DNA of 64,000 bases from Macrostomum hystrix (taxonomy: Eukaryota; Platyhelminthes; Macrostomidae). The DNA is taken from positions 7,686,001-7,750,000 of the forward strand of contig CATNEN010000038.1 in assembly GCA_950097015.1 (NCBI GenBank). Reading direction: 5' to 3'. Below, in pieces: positions 53,599-63,565 of this stretch; position 1 is the stretch's first letter, and each line of letters opens with the position of its first letter. The translations under genes were made by a program, and so were the position numbers. Below the pieces are notes generated by a model. That model had not been told where the DNA came from. It did not search any database and worked only from the letters and a program-made list of their open reading frames with translations.

Positions 53599-56500
53599 AT
53601 GTCATCAACTACAACACCAGGCACGACTTTGCCTATCAGCTCAGACCAGTTAAAAGCTGAGGGCAGTTGCAGCGGCGTACACCGCTGGTACGTGCATTTG
53701 GCAGCCTCAGCAGTTGTGTTCGTCGGTGGCTTGATGGGCCTTCTAACCTGGAAGGCAGTTTCGGTGCTGCGACATTGGCTGAGGCTTCGGCAACTGCTGG
53801 CGTCAACTGAGCATCGAGTCTTCGCATCGGCGACGGATGGAAACAACATTGACGAAATCGCGGCGTCCTCGGTTGACAATGAGAACTCCGGAGAGCGAGG
53901 AAGGCGATTCAAGGACTCGCTAAGGGACTTGGCCGGGCAAATCGTCAGTCCGCACACGGCCATGGGTCGAGTCGCGCTGCTTGTCAACTTCGCCCTGAGC
54001 ATGACCTCCGTAGCCTTCTACACCTACGAGTCAATCAACTGGGCTGGCCGCGTGGAGCGCTGCTTCCCCTGGGAGCAGAGTCCTCTGATGATCACCGACC
54101 TGGCCTTCAACTGCTTTTATCTGGTCCGCTTCTGTCTGAGATTTCTGGCCGCCCCAAACAAGCTGCTCTTCTGGTTGGAGATGCAGTCTCTCGTCGATTA
54201 TTGCACAGTACCTACGGCTTTTGTAGGACTCAGTCTTGAGCAGTACTGGCTGGGCCTGAGATTTCTGCGGGTTCTGCACCTTACGGCCCTGCCAGACGTA
54301 TTGCAAAGGGTTGGACTGCTGCACAGTGGCTCCAAGATCCGTCTGCTGCAGCTAGTCACCATCTTTGCCTGCGTTTGGTTCTTGGGAGCCAGCGCTATCC
54401 ACGTGCTTGAGAACTCGGCAAGTTTGCACGGGGTCGGCAGCACTAGTGTAAGTTTGCATCCTACTCAGGTTGAATCATGCAGTTGCTCATTAAGCCGAAG
54501 CTGTTTAGAGAGACAGAAAAAGCACACATCTGATATATTACATCATATACTAGCGTATAATTTTTGCAGGAGGGCTGTGGCCACTGGCAAAGCATTTGGT
54601 GAGGGCGGATGCGGAGCCAGCGAGAAGGCAATTCTGCCCATTCTGTTGACTCGTGAGCACACTCTCACACGTTGTGTACATCTGTCCTGACTTTCTCATC
54701 GTCAGGCACACTCTCATATACACTCTCTGTGCCAGTGTGTGGCCTCTAATGACACAATAATTACACAAAAAGTCCCCAAAAGTATTCTCTCCACAACTGC
54801 GCCCCAAATTAATGTGGCCTCACCGCGGAATCGAGCTCAGGGACCTTGTTGCGCTTTGTTTGTAATATTACTCTTTACTATCTTTACTATATTTCAACAA
54901 GTAAGCATCGATGTCAAATGGAATTCCATTGTCCTAGAAACTGTCTCACAGTTTAACATGAAACTATAACTTGGCTCCATTTATAAGGGTGTAACTTTCG
55001 GCAACTGTCTCTATTTCACACTGGTCACAATGAGTACCGTGGGCTTCGGTGACATCACCCCGACAACAAGCTGGGGCCGGGCCTTCACGAGCCTGTACAT
55101 CCTCGTGGCGCTGGGCATATTCGCGTCCTACACCCCGGAGATCGCCGGCATGCTGGCAGCTCGCAGCAAGCACTCCGGAGCTTTCAAGGCTGAGCACGGC
55201 GGAAAGCACATTGTGCTGTGCGGCGCCCCTAGCGCTCCATCAGTAGACACATTCCTGGCCAACCTGCTGCACGCAGACAGAAGATTGTCCTACGGCCTCG
55301 TTGTTGTCTGCCTGTTTCCGCAGAAACCGGGCCCGGAATTTCAAAGCTTGTTGAAGCGTTACTATAGAAGCCTGGTCTATTTGGATGGCTCTATTATGAG
55401 CACAACTGACTGCAGGTAGGCGGTTAAGATATTTAGTAGCAGGAAACTGCTTACGAGCTATTAAGATGAGCTCAATTGCTTCTTTTTTCCGGAGAGTTGA
55501 CTCGGTAGGCCAAAAACTTTCGTGGATAAGGAAAGTACGGGACGAGCATATAAAGCATAATTTCTTGATGGCAATGAGACAAATTACACCTACAGGCAGA
55601 GGAAAGCGTATAGAAGTCATTAACGGGATTGAGACTTGACTAAATGAATTTTTGCCATGCTGTTGGTTTCTCAGAATCGTTAACATGGGAATCTCCGTGA
55701 TTTCTAGGCGAGCCCGTCTAACCTCAGCCGAAGCTGCCATCGTCCTGGCACGCCAGGACTCAGCCCACCCAGACGAGGAAGATGCCGAGAATACGATGCG
55801 CGCCGTGTCCATTAAGAACGCTGCACCGTCAGTCCGCTGCATCGTTCAGCTGCTGCAGCACCACAGCAAGTGGCAGCTGGAGTGCATCCCCAACTGGGAC
55901 TGGAGGCGCGGCGATGAGTGCGTCTGCGTATCCGAGCTGCGGCTTGGTCTGCTGGCCCAGAGCTGTGCAGCGCCTGGGTTTTCCACTCTGATGGCGAACC
56001 TGTTCGCGACGCGCTCCGTACCTTCTGGGCCCGGGCTCGACATGTGGGTGGCCGACTATTTGGCCGGCGGGGCCAATGAAATCTACTCGGAGTGGCTCGG
56101 CCCGGCCTTTGCCGGCATGACCTTCGCTGAGGCGGCGGCGGTGTGCTATAGCAAACTGCACGTCATCTTGATAGCGGTGATGCCAGAAAGTTCAACGGAG
56201 GAATCGGAACACACAACACCAGCGCTGTTGTTAAACCCTTCGGGAACAGCTGAGGGCTTTGATATTCCTCAGGTCGGCAAGCGATGCCGTGGCTTCTTCT
56301 TGGCCGACTCGCAAGATGACATTCGCGAAGTCCTTAGCCTGGACAAAGTAACAGCTCGCGAGGCTCTGCAGCGAGTTCATGTCAGCGAGTTTTCTTCCGA
56401 CGCGGCCTTCGAAGCCAGAGTGGCGGAGCCCTGCAGCTTAGATCCGTCCAACAGAGCTACGCACTGGTGCGAGACCAGAGACCTAGACACGGAAGCACTT

Positions 56501-57685
56501 GTTTCCGTGGGGAGAGGCCCAACCAAGCTGCCACGATTCAGGGGCCACTACGTCCTGTGTGTCGCCGGCTGCTCTGATACTACTGCTCAGTTAGGCCTGT
56601 GCAGCTTTGTTGCTCCGTTGCGATCACGGGCCTATCATAAGAGCGATCTGAAACCAATCGTGATTATTTGCGAGATGGAACAGCTGAAGCAGGAGTGGAC
56701 CGATCTCTGCAACTTTCCTGATGTCTTTGCGGTTCCACAATCGCCAATGAGGCGGGCCAGCTTGCGAGCAGCTTGTAAGTGCTTGTTGAAATATTTGCCA
56801 TTGACGAGATCGTTGCTGGCTGATGGACGGGTTTGTGAGCTTTTCCCAAGAAGTCTGAGAAAGTATAATTCATGAAAGTCATAAATTCAAATTGCAGGCA
56901 TTAACCACTGTGACATGTGCGTAGTGATCAGTGGCGGCCACTGCTGGTCTACAAATGGCGATCAGTTAGATCCCTACTTGGTGGATCGCGAAGTCATCAT
57001 GTGTTCATTGAATATCAAGGCCATCGGACTTCCAGGAGGCTCTGATGTGTACTACCAGGCTTTAGGACTGCCGACCCCTCTTACCTCAAAGCAAATAGGA
57101 GCGCCAATTATCACAGAAATTCTGGTGGACAAGAACATCCAGTACCTAGACCAAGATGACAATGACAATGAAGCTTTCGAAGAAATTCACAGCGCAGAGG
57201 CGTTCGCCTGCGGCAACGCGTTCACAGCCAGCGTTCTCGACTCGCTTCTGGCGACAGTCTACTACAATTCCAGCGCCATGCGGCTGATCACAGCGCTGCT
57301 GTCAGGGGGAGCCGTACAGCACAGCCACGGAGGCTCCGCAAACGCTTTGGCTTCGGCACTGCACATCTCCAGGGTCACGCAGTTAAGTATGCTAATGGAT
57401 GACCGCTTGGCGGTGGGCTGTGATACCTTCGGCAGCCTGTTCCTGACGCTTCTGTGCCAGCACGGAATTTTGTGCTTCGGTGTGCACCGATACATGGACA
57501 GTTACGGAGGCCGCAAAGGCTCAGGTGGCACTAACAAGCGCGTGGTTATCGCGTGCCCTCGACACGATTTCCGAATGCTGCGCTCTGACATGGTGTTCTG
57601 CCTGCTGCCAGCTACCAGCGCTCCTGCAGCCGAGCTAGCCCGGCACGCGGATAGCCCAACTGGTCCAAGCATCGAGTTTCACTGA
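53599..57685 (+). CDS. slo-like: Divergent Slo1/BK-type calcium- and voltage-gated K+ channel
   Basis: Exons 53599-54447, 54988-55415, 55708-56774, 56898-57685; phases 0, 2, 1 match. About 1,043 residues. Seen in order: S0 helix (VHLAASAVVFVGGLMGLLTW), S1-S4 with WLGLRFLRVLHL, pore TMSTVGFGDITP, S6 ending FASYTPEIAGML, RCK1 (GGKHIVLCG; AENTMRAVSIKN; IPNWDWRRGDE; LAQSCAAPGFSTLMANLF), RCK2 (GHYVLCVAG; LKPIVIICEME; LRAACINHCDMCVVIS) and a calcium bowl (ILVDKNIQYLDQDDNDNEAF). Differences from canonical Slo1: filter GFGD rather than GYGD, third S4 arginine replaced by His, calcium bowl with two Asn where Slo1 has Asp, and a short RCK linker. Only three introns. It is a BK-type subunit, probably a paralogue with altered gating. 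Confidence 0.92.
54567..54855 (-). mobile_element. SINE-A, near full-length, BK-like intron 1
   Basis: Reverse complement of the family: on the plus strand GCAGGAGGGCTGTGGC at the 3' end, GAAGGCAATTCTGCC, CATCTGTCCTGACTTTCTCA, and GAATCGAGCTCAGGGACCTT for the B-box region. Middle slightly shortened. Lies between exons ending at 54447 and starting at 54988. Confidence 0.88.
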
Positions 57686-58113
57686 TCTGTGCTCCACAAT
57701 GCTACATTCAAAAGATCTAGTTCGTTTGCGTTACATAGAAACATTTCTCTATTTTATGACGTACAAAAATTTGGCCGTTAAATAACATAGAAAACTGGTA
57801 TAGTTCTGATAATATGGGTTTCATTTTATAACTAAACAAGAAAAATAGACATTTTAGCTGATTAATGATCAAGAAGTTTAGCAATCGTCAAATTTCCTGT
57901 CAATTTTTTTGTCTAAATTCCTCTTGGCACTTAAATTTAGGGACACCGCTTAAAATCAGCGACGCGATATGAACTGACATTTTTATTTAAAAAAAACAAT
58001 CTTACAAATCAAAAGTGCACGTTCTAAAACTTTTTGACTTGATCTGACAGACAGCAATACGTTTTCCAAGCTCGTATAGGTCTGGTCTAAAAAGTAACAA
58101 AATATAAACAAAG
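57686..58113. other. BK-like 3' UTR and flank
   Basis: AT-rich, no further coding signal. Confidence 0.4.
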
Positions 58114-58235
58114 TGGGGTCGTACTATAAAGTGAATTCGTAATATATGTTTGACCTTAGCTCCTATCTCGGCAATTTAAAATTGCGTATCCTTAGTCTGA
58201 ACTTAGGGATACACAAGCTTTATAGTACGGGCCCA
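58114..58235. mobile_element. Small MITE-like inverted-repeat element
   Basis: Imperfect terminal inverted repeats: TGGGGTCGTACTATAAAG at the left and CTTTATAGTACGGGCCCA at the right (about 16 of 18 pair). The interior has a second hairpin, GTATCCTTAG-TCTGAA-CTTAGGGATAC. No target duplication is certain. Confidence 0.55.
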
Positions 58236-58840
58236 GTGTCGTCATTTACTTTAACATTGACTTTGTGGACTGTCTATGTTCCAAACCCTTTTTCCTTTAG
58301 AGAGATCTGCCGCAGTGTCAAGGCAAGTAGAGAATATATGGAATCCCAGTAGCAGCGACTGCCATAGAACTACTCTTGACCATAGACAAAAAAGCCAATA
58401 TAGTTAATTAAAAGCCAACCAAGTCATGGATGGAGGAATATCCATGAGCTCATGGCAGTGGCTGCTGCCTGCTGCAATCAATGGGAATTCACAACGTGGT
58501 AGACTTTGTTCTCGACTTGACTGACTAAAGCGATATTTTAGTATGTGTATCAAAGTTTACCCAACAGAGACTAAAAACACAATGTTGATTTTGGGATATC
58601 CTAAAAATGATTTACAAATCCGTTCAAAATAATCGTAGTATATTTTAATTGACTTTGTACAATGCTCTCCTGTCTCATTAATCTTTTTTCTTACGTTTAC
58701 TATTAAGAAAACCGAATTTTCTTTAAATGAAGTAAAGTAATGTAAAAATATTATTTTATATTATTAAAAAAATATTTATATTTATATTATATTATTTTAA
58801 TATAATATTATTTTAAAGTAAAAACACCTTCGACAATTTT
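58236..58840. other. AT-rich intergenic DNA
   Basis: Includes a TATTA-rich low-complexity tract at about 58740-58815. No gene seen. Confidence 0.4.
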
Positions 58841-59101
58841 GGACATAAGTGAAGTTTATTTAGTCCTTGGCCAGCTCAGTCCTATAGAAAAGTGAGTTTG
58901 ATTTACTGCCCAGTTAGGCCCGGCCATAGACTAAGGAAAGCATTTATTTGATGCGAGAGAAATATATTTGGCCGGGACAATAAATTATTTATTGGCCCGA
59001 GTACTTTAGAGTTTCTGTTTGAACGAAATAACGTGTAAGAAACGAAGAACGAACGAAGTACTGCACTTTTGTCATTGAGTTCTCAAAAACGAAAATTGTT
59101 A

Positions 59102-60651
59102 ATCGACAGTAATCGTGACCTTATTCGATTCGCCACAGATCTCGATTCGCATCTTCTTAGGACTAGGACTGTCGGAGTTGACGGCGACAGTTGACTGTTG
59201 TCCTTGGTGGGCAACAACATTAGAAGAGGTAGCAGTAGTAGCTCCAGTGGTAGTAATGACGGCAGAGGCCTGGCTCTGGCAGACTATGTGCGTCATGGAA
59301 TCTCCACCAGCGTTGATGTTTGTCACTTGGTTCACTTCTCTTGCGGCAATGATTGCCGAGGCCTCCTTCTGCTTAGTCACGGATTGACCGATATACCTTT
59401 CAAGAGCCGAGGAGCTGTGGCCGGTGACGCGACAAATGTCGGCACGTTCGACACCGGCTTCATGAAGTCTTGTTGCAGCCGTTTTGCGCAAACTCTGGTT
59501 GGTATACTTGCTGGTATCCTCAGGTGCAACTATAGTTTGACACATGTCTTTACTGTCTCTGCGAGAGTGTGCCGTCCGACAGGAGATCGCATGAACCATG
59601 AACAGGCTGAACCAGGCGACCACGACCGATTCACCGCCAAGAACAAGGCGGCTTCGCTATTAGGAGGACGCTTTGTCGTGTACTCTTTGTAGATACACAC
59701 TGGGCAGCGTTCATGATTATCCGTATGAAACGCACGAACTACCTTCGGGTCACGGAGCAATCCCTTCAGACCGCCTTGATTGGTTTTGGTCACGCAATTT
59801 TCTCTGTAGACGATGCACTCGTGGCATCCAACAGACTCCAGTTGAATCTGCCTGTCAAATTCTAGGTCACGTAGTTCCGCACCGCCACGCAGGGCAAAAT
59901 GTTTCCCTAACAGCCACACGACGGCGTTTAGTAGGCTGCGCGGCGTCGTCACACCCAGCACACCATCAGCCCATAGTTTGTCCTCAATCGTATTTGGAAT
60001 TGTTTCAGCCTTGTTCAAGCGAGCACCTTTGCCTTCTCTGGTAGCCACCTTCATAGCCGCATCCAATGCGACACGGGTTTCCCGGAAGGCGTCGTCCCTC
60101 CAGATTGACCAGTTTTGTTTCAACACATTTTGCCAGTACCATTGAATCATGGACACAAAGTCTTTGAGAGTGGTGGAAGTGTACCGTTCTCCATCCTGAT
60201 TGCGTACTTCCATTACGAAGTACTTCAGAAGAAAATTCAGATCTGGCTTCGTCATCTCCGAGAGATCTTTCAGGACCATTAATGATGGACCACCACCCGT
60301 TGACCAAGCAGTCTTCTTCTGCTCATGCCAATTCTTGAATACGCCGACGATCCAATCAGCCTTCTTTTTAGTATTTTCTGGTATCGCTTTCTCCAGTTGC
60401 AAATTCAACTCCAACTCGTTCATCATCGCATGCCGACTCGAAACCACTCCATCACGTTGTTTGTCGCCTTCGGCCACCATGAACAGGTCAAGATTAAAAT
60501 CCATGTCCGGCAGAGTCAAGTCAAGTAAGTCGTCAGGAATACTCATTGTGGTTTTTTGGCTGGATAAGTCGCTGGTAAGTACGTTGCCGGATTTCATCGT
60601 AACTTTCCTCTCGCTTGACACGAACTGAGTAATAAATACATCATTCCCCAC
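59102..60651 (-). pseudogene. Crypton tyrosine-recombinase gene, one frameshift
   Basis: Two overlapping minus-strand frames (60651-59530 and 59623-59102) together make one Crypton-type tyrosine recombinase (DUF3504-like C-terminal part). N-terminal half: KKKADWIVGVFKNWHEQKK, LLKYFVMEVRNQDG. Catalytic half: first Arg in HFALRGGAELRDL, Cys block HERCPVCIYKEY, WFMRSPVGRHTLAETVKT, then in the other frame KYTNQSLRKTAATRL (second Arg), ICRVTGHSSSALERYI (His and the nucleophilic Tyr). All catalytic residues except the usual second His/Lys are visible. The frame breaks once, at AAAGACATGTG near 59538, where one base is missing; this may be a true lesion or an assembly error. Otherwise it looks young. 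These elements move by recombination through circular DNA, without inverted repeats. Confidence 0.85.
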
Positions 60652-61043
60652 TTGTTTTATTTATTTTGGTCGTAAGCGGCTGAGGACGCGTTTATTGGCC
60701 GAGGCGAAGCCGAGCCGTTAAGCCGTTAACATATACTTAGTCGTTAGAGCCATGAGACTAAAGATTAAACAAGAACAACACAAACCAAAATAGACAAAAA
60801 CTTTATGTCACGACACTTCCCCTATTAAATTTAATCAACAATGTCTTCCATGGCAATGCAGCGGGGTATGTACCGAAGGCTCTCACGATGCTAGGCTTCG
60901 CAGTGAGGCTGTGTGACAGCTGCCATACTCGCCTCCAGTTCGCGCTCGGGAATGCGAGCGCGGTGTTCTTGTAGAGTGATGCCAAGTGCGTTGGCAGCGT
61001 TCCTGTCATCTAGCTGACGCTGCAACTCCACTTGATTTAGTGA

Positions 61044-61901
61044 TCACTTTAGTGATGCTTTCACTGAGGAGATAGCACGCTCCGTCATTTTCAGAAACGG
61101 ATAATAAGGTGATAAAGGTTTGATCGCTTGCTCTGCTTCCATGGCCGGTGGATTCCAGTGGGCACGAGCATTGCCGAAAAGAAGGCAGAATGGCTCACCA
61201 ACCAATGCAGACAGTTCGCAGCCATAAACTCTACAAACAGTTCGCGTGTCATTCCGCCCCGCACAGTCTTCCAGTAGACTAGACCGCGCGTCGGACTGAC
61301 AGCCATACACACTGAAACATTGCGTCCCCATTGGTTCGTCACAATTCGCACTGCAGGGACTCCCGCATGTACGCGACCTTGAGTCTTCGCTGTCCAAACA
61401 TTACAGCTCTTTTCGTCACAGTAGATCAGTAGCTTCCCCAATCCATCGGTCATGATCCAGTGGGCAAAGTCACGACGTTCTTGCTTGATGCGGTCGGCAT
61501 TCCATGCCTCTGGGATGGTGCGTAGTAGCTTTAGAGTAATCAATCCTCCGTCCAGAGCACGGCTTATGGTTTGAATGGTGCAGGGTTGCCAGTTTGGGAA
61601 CATAATCAAGCGTTGCCGCATATCATTGAGCGTCATGGTGGGTGTTTCACCAACAAATTCAACAAGGCTGTCGAGCATAGCTTCAGTTAAAGCTTTTGGC
61701 TTATTTCCACCTCGTCTCAATGCCTGAACGCGTCCATGCACTTTGTTCGTATTTAACGAAAACATTTCTGGCAGACTGACGTGGAATGTTTAGCTGTCTC
61801 GCTAGTTGCTGCCAATCGACATTGCCAATAAAGCCGTCGATGAGTCTTCGCCGGTCCTGCTCAGAGATTGTAAATCTGCGAATGCCTACAGCTGCCGCCA
61901 T
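61044..61901 (-). pseudogene. Tc1/mariner-superfamily (IS630-like) transposase, decayed
   Basis: Three frames: start to about 61765 (MAAAVGIRRFTISEQDRRRL, helix-turn-helix QLARQLNIPRQSARNVF), 61765 to about 61190 (LTEAMLDSLVEFVGETPTMT; YCDEKSCNVW with the first catalytic Asp; SVCMAVSPTRGLVYWKTV), and the end (ALVGEPFCLLFGNARAHWN; PLSPYYPFLKMTERAISSVK with the last Glu). The second catalytic position, normally Asp in DNARxH, is Gly (FGNARAHW). Two frameshifts plus this change mean it is inactive. Confidence 0.8.
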
Positions 61902-62052
61902 GATGACTAAATATAATTCACTTTGACTAAAATCAAGTCATGGAACGGTTTAAAAACGCGGCACTTGACTAAATCGATATCATTTCTTTACGATCTAGTC
62001 TACGGTAAACACCGAGTGCTGACTAAATCAAACTCACTTTTCTAGGACTGAG

Positions 62053-62206
62053 CCACAGATATAATACTATAATAACTATATTTGACAATAATATAGATAA
62101 TATATAAAACCAAAAAATACAAAAAATGTCTATATTTCTACTGAATTGAAAGTAGCTTGCAATTATATGTGTTGAGAGACCTATCTAGTTATTATAGTAT
62201 CTGTGG
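62053..62206. mobile_element. 154 bp MITE inserted into the transposon's right end
   Basis: Starts CCACAGATATAATACTATAA and ends TTATTATAGTATCTGTGG, inverted repeats with a 5 bp indel. Flanked on both sides by ACTGAG (62047-62052 and 62207-62212). The intact left end of the host transposon has this hexamer once at the matching place, so it shows the empty site and proves the insertion and its 6 bp target duplication. Interior AT-rich, non-coding. Confidence 0.85.
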
Positions 62207-62370
62207 ACTGAGCTGGTCAAGGAATAAATAAACCTCACTTATGTCCAAATTATAGTATCTGTGGACTGAGCTGGTCAAGGAATAAATAAACCTCACTTAT
62301 GTCCAAATTATAGTATCTGTGGACTGAGCTGGTCAAGGAATAAATAAACCTCAAGGAATAAATGTCCAAA
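62191..62370. repeat. 58 bp repeat, about three copies, across MITE/TIR junction
   Basis: Units start at 62191, 62249 and 62307: ATTATAGTATCTGTGG (end of the MITE) plus ACTGAGCTGGTCAAGGAATA and CCTCACTTATGTCC (end of the transposon). The third copy is cut at about 62353 and followed by a short AAGGAATAAATGTCC remnant. The unit spans a junction created by the MITE insertion, so amplification came after it. Confidence 0.9.
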
Positions 62371-62397
62371 AAATTGTTAAAAGGTATAGTATTGACG

Positions 62398-62882
62398 CGT
62401 CTTGGCCAGGGTCTGTTCCCGATAATCGCTTTTTTAATTCGGACATCTACGCAGACCTGTCGAATAGAACAGGGACAGTGCTACTAGGAGACGAGGGCTA
62501 CAGCATCACACCATTCCTCATGAAGCCATTCCGGAATCCTGGAGCACCAGACGAAGTGTACTTCAACAAGCGACATTCAGAGGCGCGAGTCGTAATCGAG
62601 AATACATCTGGGCAATTAAAACGACGTTTTCTGATCCTCGAATACATGTGCCGAGTCCGGTTGGAAAGAATTCCGACATTTATTGTCGCCTGCTGTGTCC
62701 TACATAACATTGCGAAGGAGCTCAACGATGATGCCGTTGACGATGACGCCATTGAGACGGAGATGGAAGAGCCCCTCGCACCACCGTTCGACGTGAACAA
62801 TGCCAGTGAGGCCGCGAAAAGAGCGGCCGGAATCCAGCGCCGGAACGCTATCGCCGACATCATGTTCAGGCATGAGCCATGA
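62398..62882 (+). pseudogene. PIF/Harbinger transposase, C-terminal part
   Basis: Nuclease of PIF/Harbinger DNA transposons. Seen: SWPGSVPDNRFFNSDIYADL (family: PGSxHDSRxF), LLGDEGYSITPFLMKPFRNP with a catalytic Asp, FNKRHSEARVVIENTSGQLK with the catalytic Glu, and RRFLILEYMCRV, FIVACCVLHNIA. The frame is open from about 62398 to TGA 62880-62882, but the N-terminal half with the first Asp and DNA-binding part is missing. The 58 bp repeats abut it on the left, so the insertion or its amplification may have removed the rest. A neighbour at 63260-63523 looks like the second gene of the same element. Confidence 0.85.
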
Positions 62883-63259
62883 CAAACTGCGTCGCGATCC
62901 GTTCTGACTTACCTCATGCTGCTCACGTTTGCTTTTGTTTATATTTGTCAACGTATGTTTAAGGCTTCCTAACTAGGTAAACTTGTAAGGTATTGTAAGG
63001 TATTGCAATCTGATCCTAACCTAGCTAATAATATTAACATTCGTAAATAACAACTGTTTTACGTTTGCTATGACAATAATAAACGTTTACCGTTTTTTCT
63101 TACTTGTCGTGGTATATTTAAAGCGTCGTAACCACGTAATCTGTGGTGTCTGTGGTCCATCGTCGTCAGCGAGTTGTGATGCAACCCCACACACACGAGC
63201 GCCAGGGACCTTGGAAAAACTGGGTTTTCCTCGATGTTGAAAAATTGTAGCATGGATTC
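62883..63259. other. Spacer between the two Harbinger genes
   Basis: Includes a possible downstream exon of the SANT-like gene on the minus strand: a donor (GGTAAGAATCC) near 63260-63270 and an acceptor-like CCCAG at about 63222. No other signal. Confidence 0.35.
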
Positions 63260-63523
63260 TTACCACTTCTTCAGAATAATCTTTTTATTTCCGGTCTTCT
63301 TTAAGTACGTCTTTGCTTTCAGCCGCGTCTTAATGTTCGAAAGTCTCTTGTTGATCTTCCTGCGGGTTGGATTTACGCCATTATCCTCCAGGTCCTTTTG
63401 TATTGAGCTGAATGCTGCGTTATTCTTCTCCATTGTGTCGGGCGTCTTGCTTTTGTCGAGGACGACGGGGTGGCGAGAGACAACTTTTACGAACAACTCG
63501 TCTTCGGTGTCATTTCCGTCCAT
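63260..63523 (-). CDS. Harbinger-associated Myb/SANT-like DNA-binding protein
   Basis: From ATG 63523: MDGNDTEDELFVKVVSRHPV, then VVLDKSKTPDTMEKNNAAF and RRKINKRLSNIKTRLKAKTY. The pattern of an acidic start, HPV/xLxD, K...W/F..I and a basic N-x-K-x-R-x-K helix fits the Myb/SANT or MADF-like second protein that PIF/Harbinger transposons carry to direct the transposase to DNA ends and the nucleus. About 85 residues, ending at a probable splice donor near 63266, so more exons may follow to the left. Convergent with the transposase. Confidence 0.6.
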   Translation of the reverse strand: MDGNDTEDELFVKVVSRHPVVLDKSKTPDTMEKNNAAFSSIQKDLEDNGVNPTRRKINKRLSNIKTRLKAKTYLKKTGNKKIILKKW

Positions 63524-63565
63524 CGTGGCCCAAAGAAGTCGTACGACTGGAAGTCTCCGGAACAA

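Larger units (their letters stand above)
58841..62249. mobile_element. DNA transposon with ~65 bp terminal inverted repeats
   Basis: Left end GGACATAAGTGAAGTTTATT, then CCTTGGCCAGCTCAGTCC and AAAAGTGAGTTTGATTTA. The right end carries the reverse complement (AAATCAAACTCACTTTTCTA, GGACTGAG, CTGGTCAAGG, AATAAACCTCACTTATGTCC), interrupted by a later MITE. Between the ends lie a Crypton gene (59102-60651) and a decayed Tc1/mariner-type transposase (61044-61901). The transposase is the likelier original cargo, with the Crypton as a passenger or later insertion. The flanking duplication is not clear. Confidence 0.7.
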
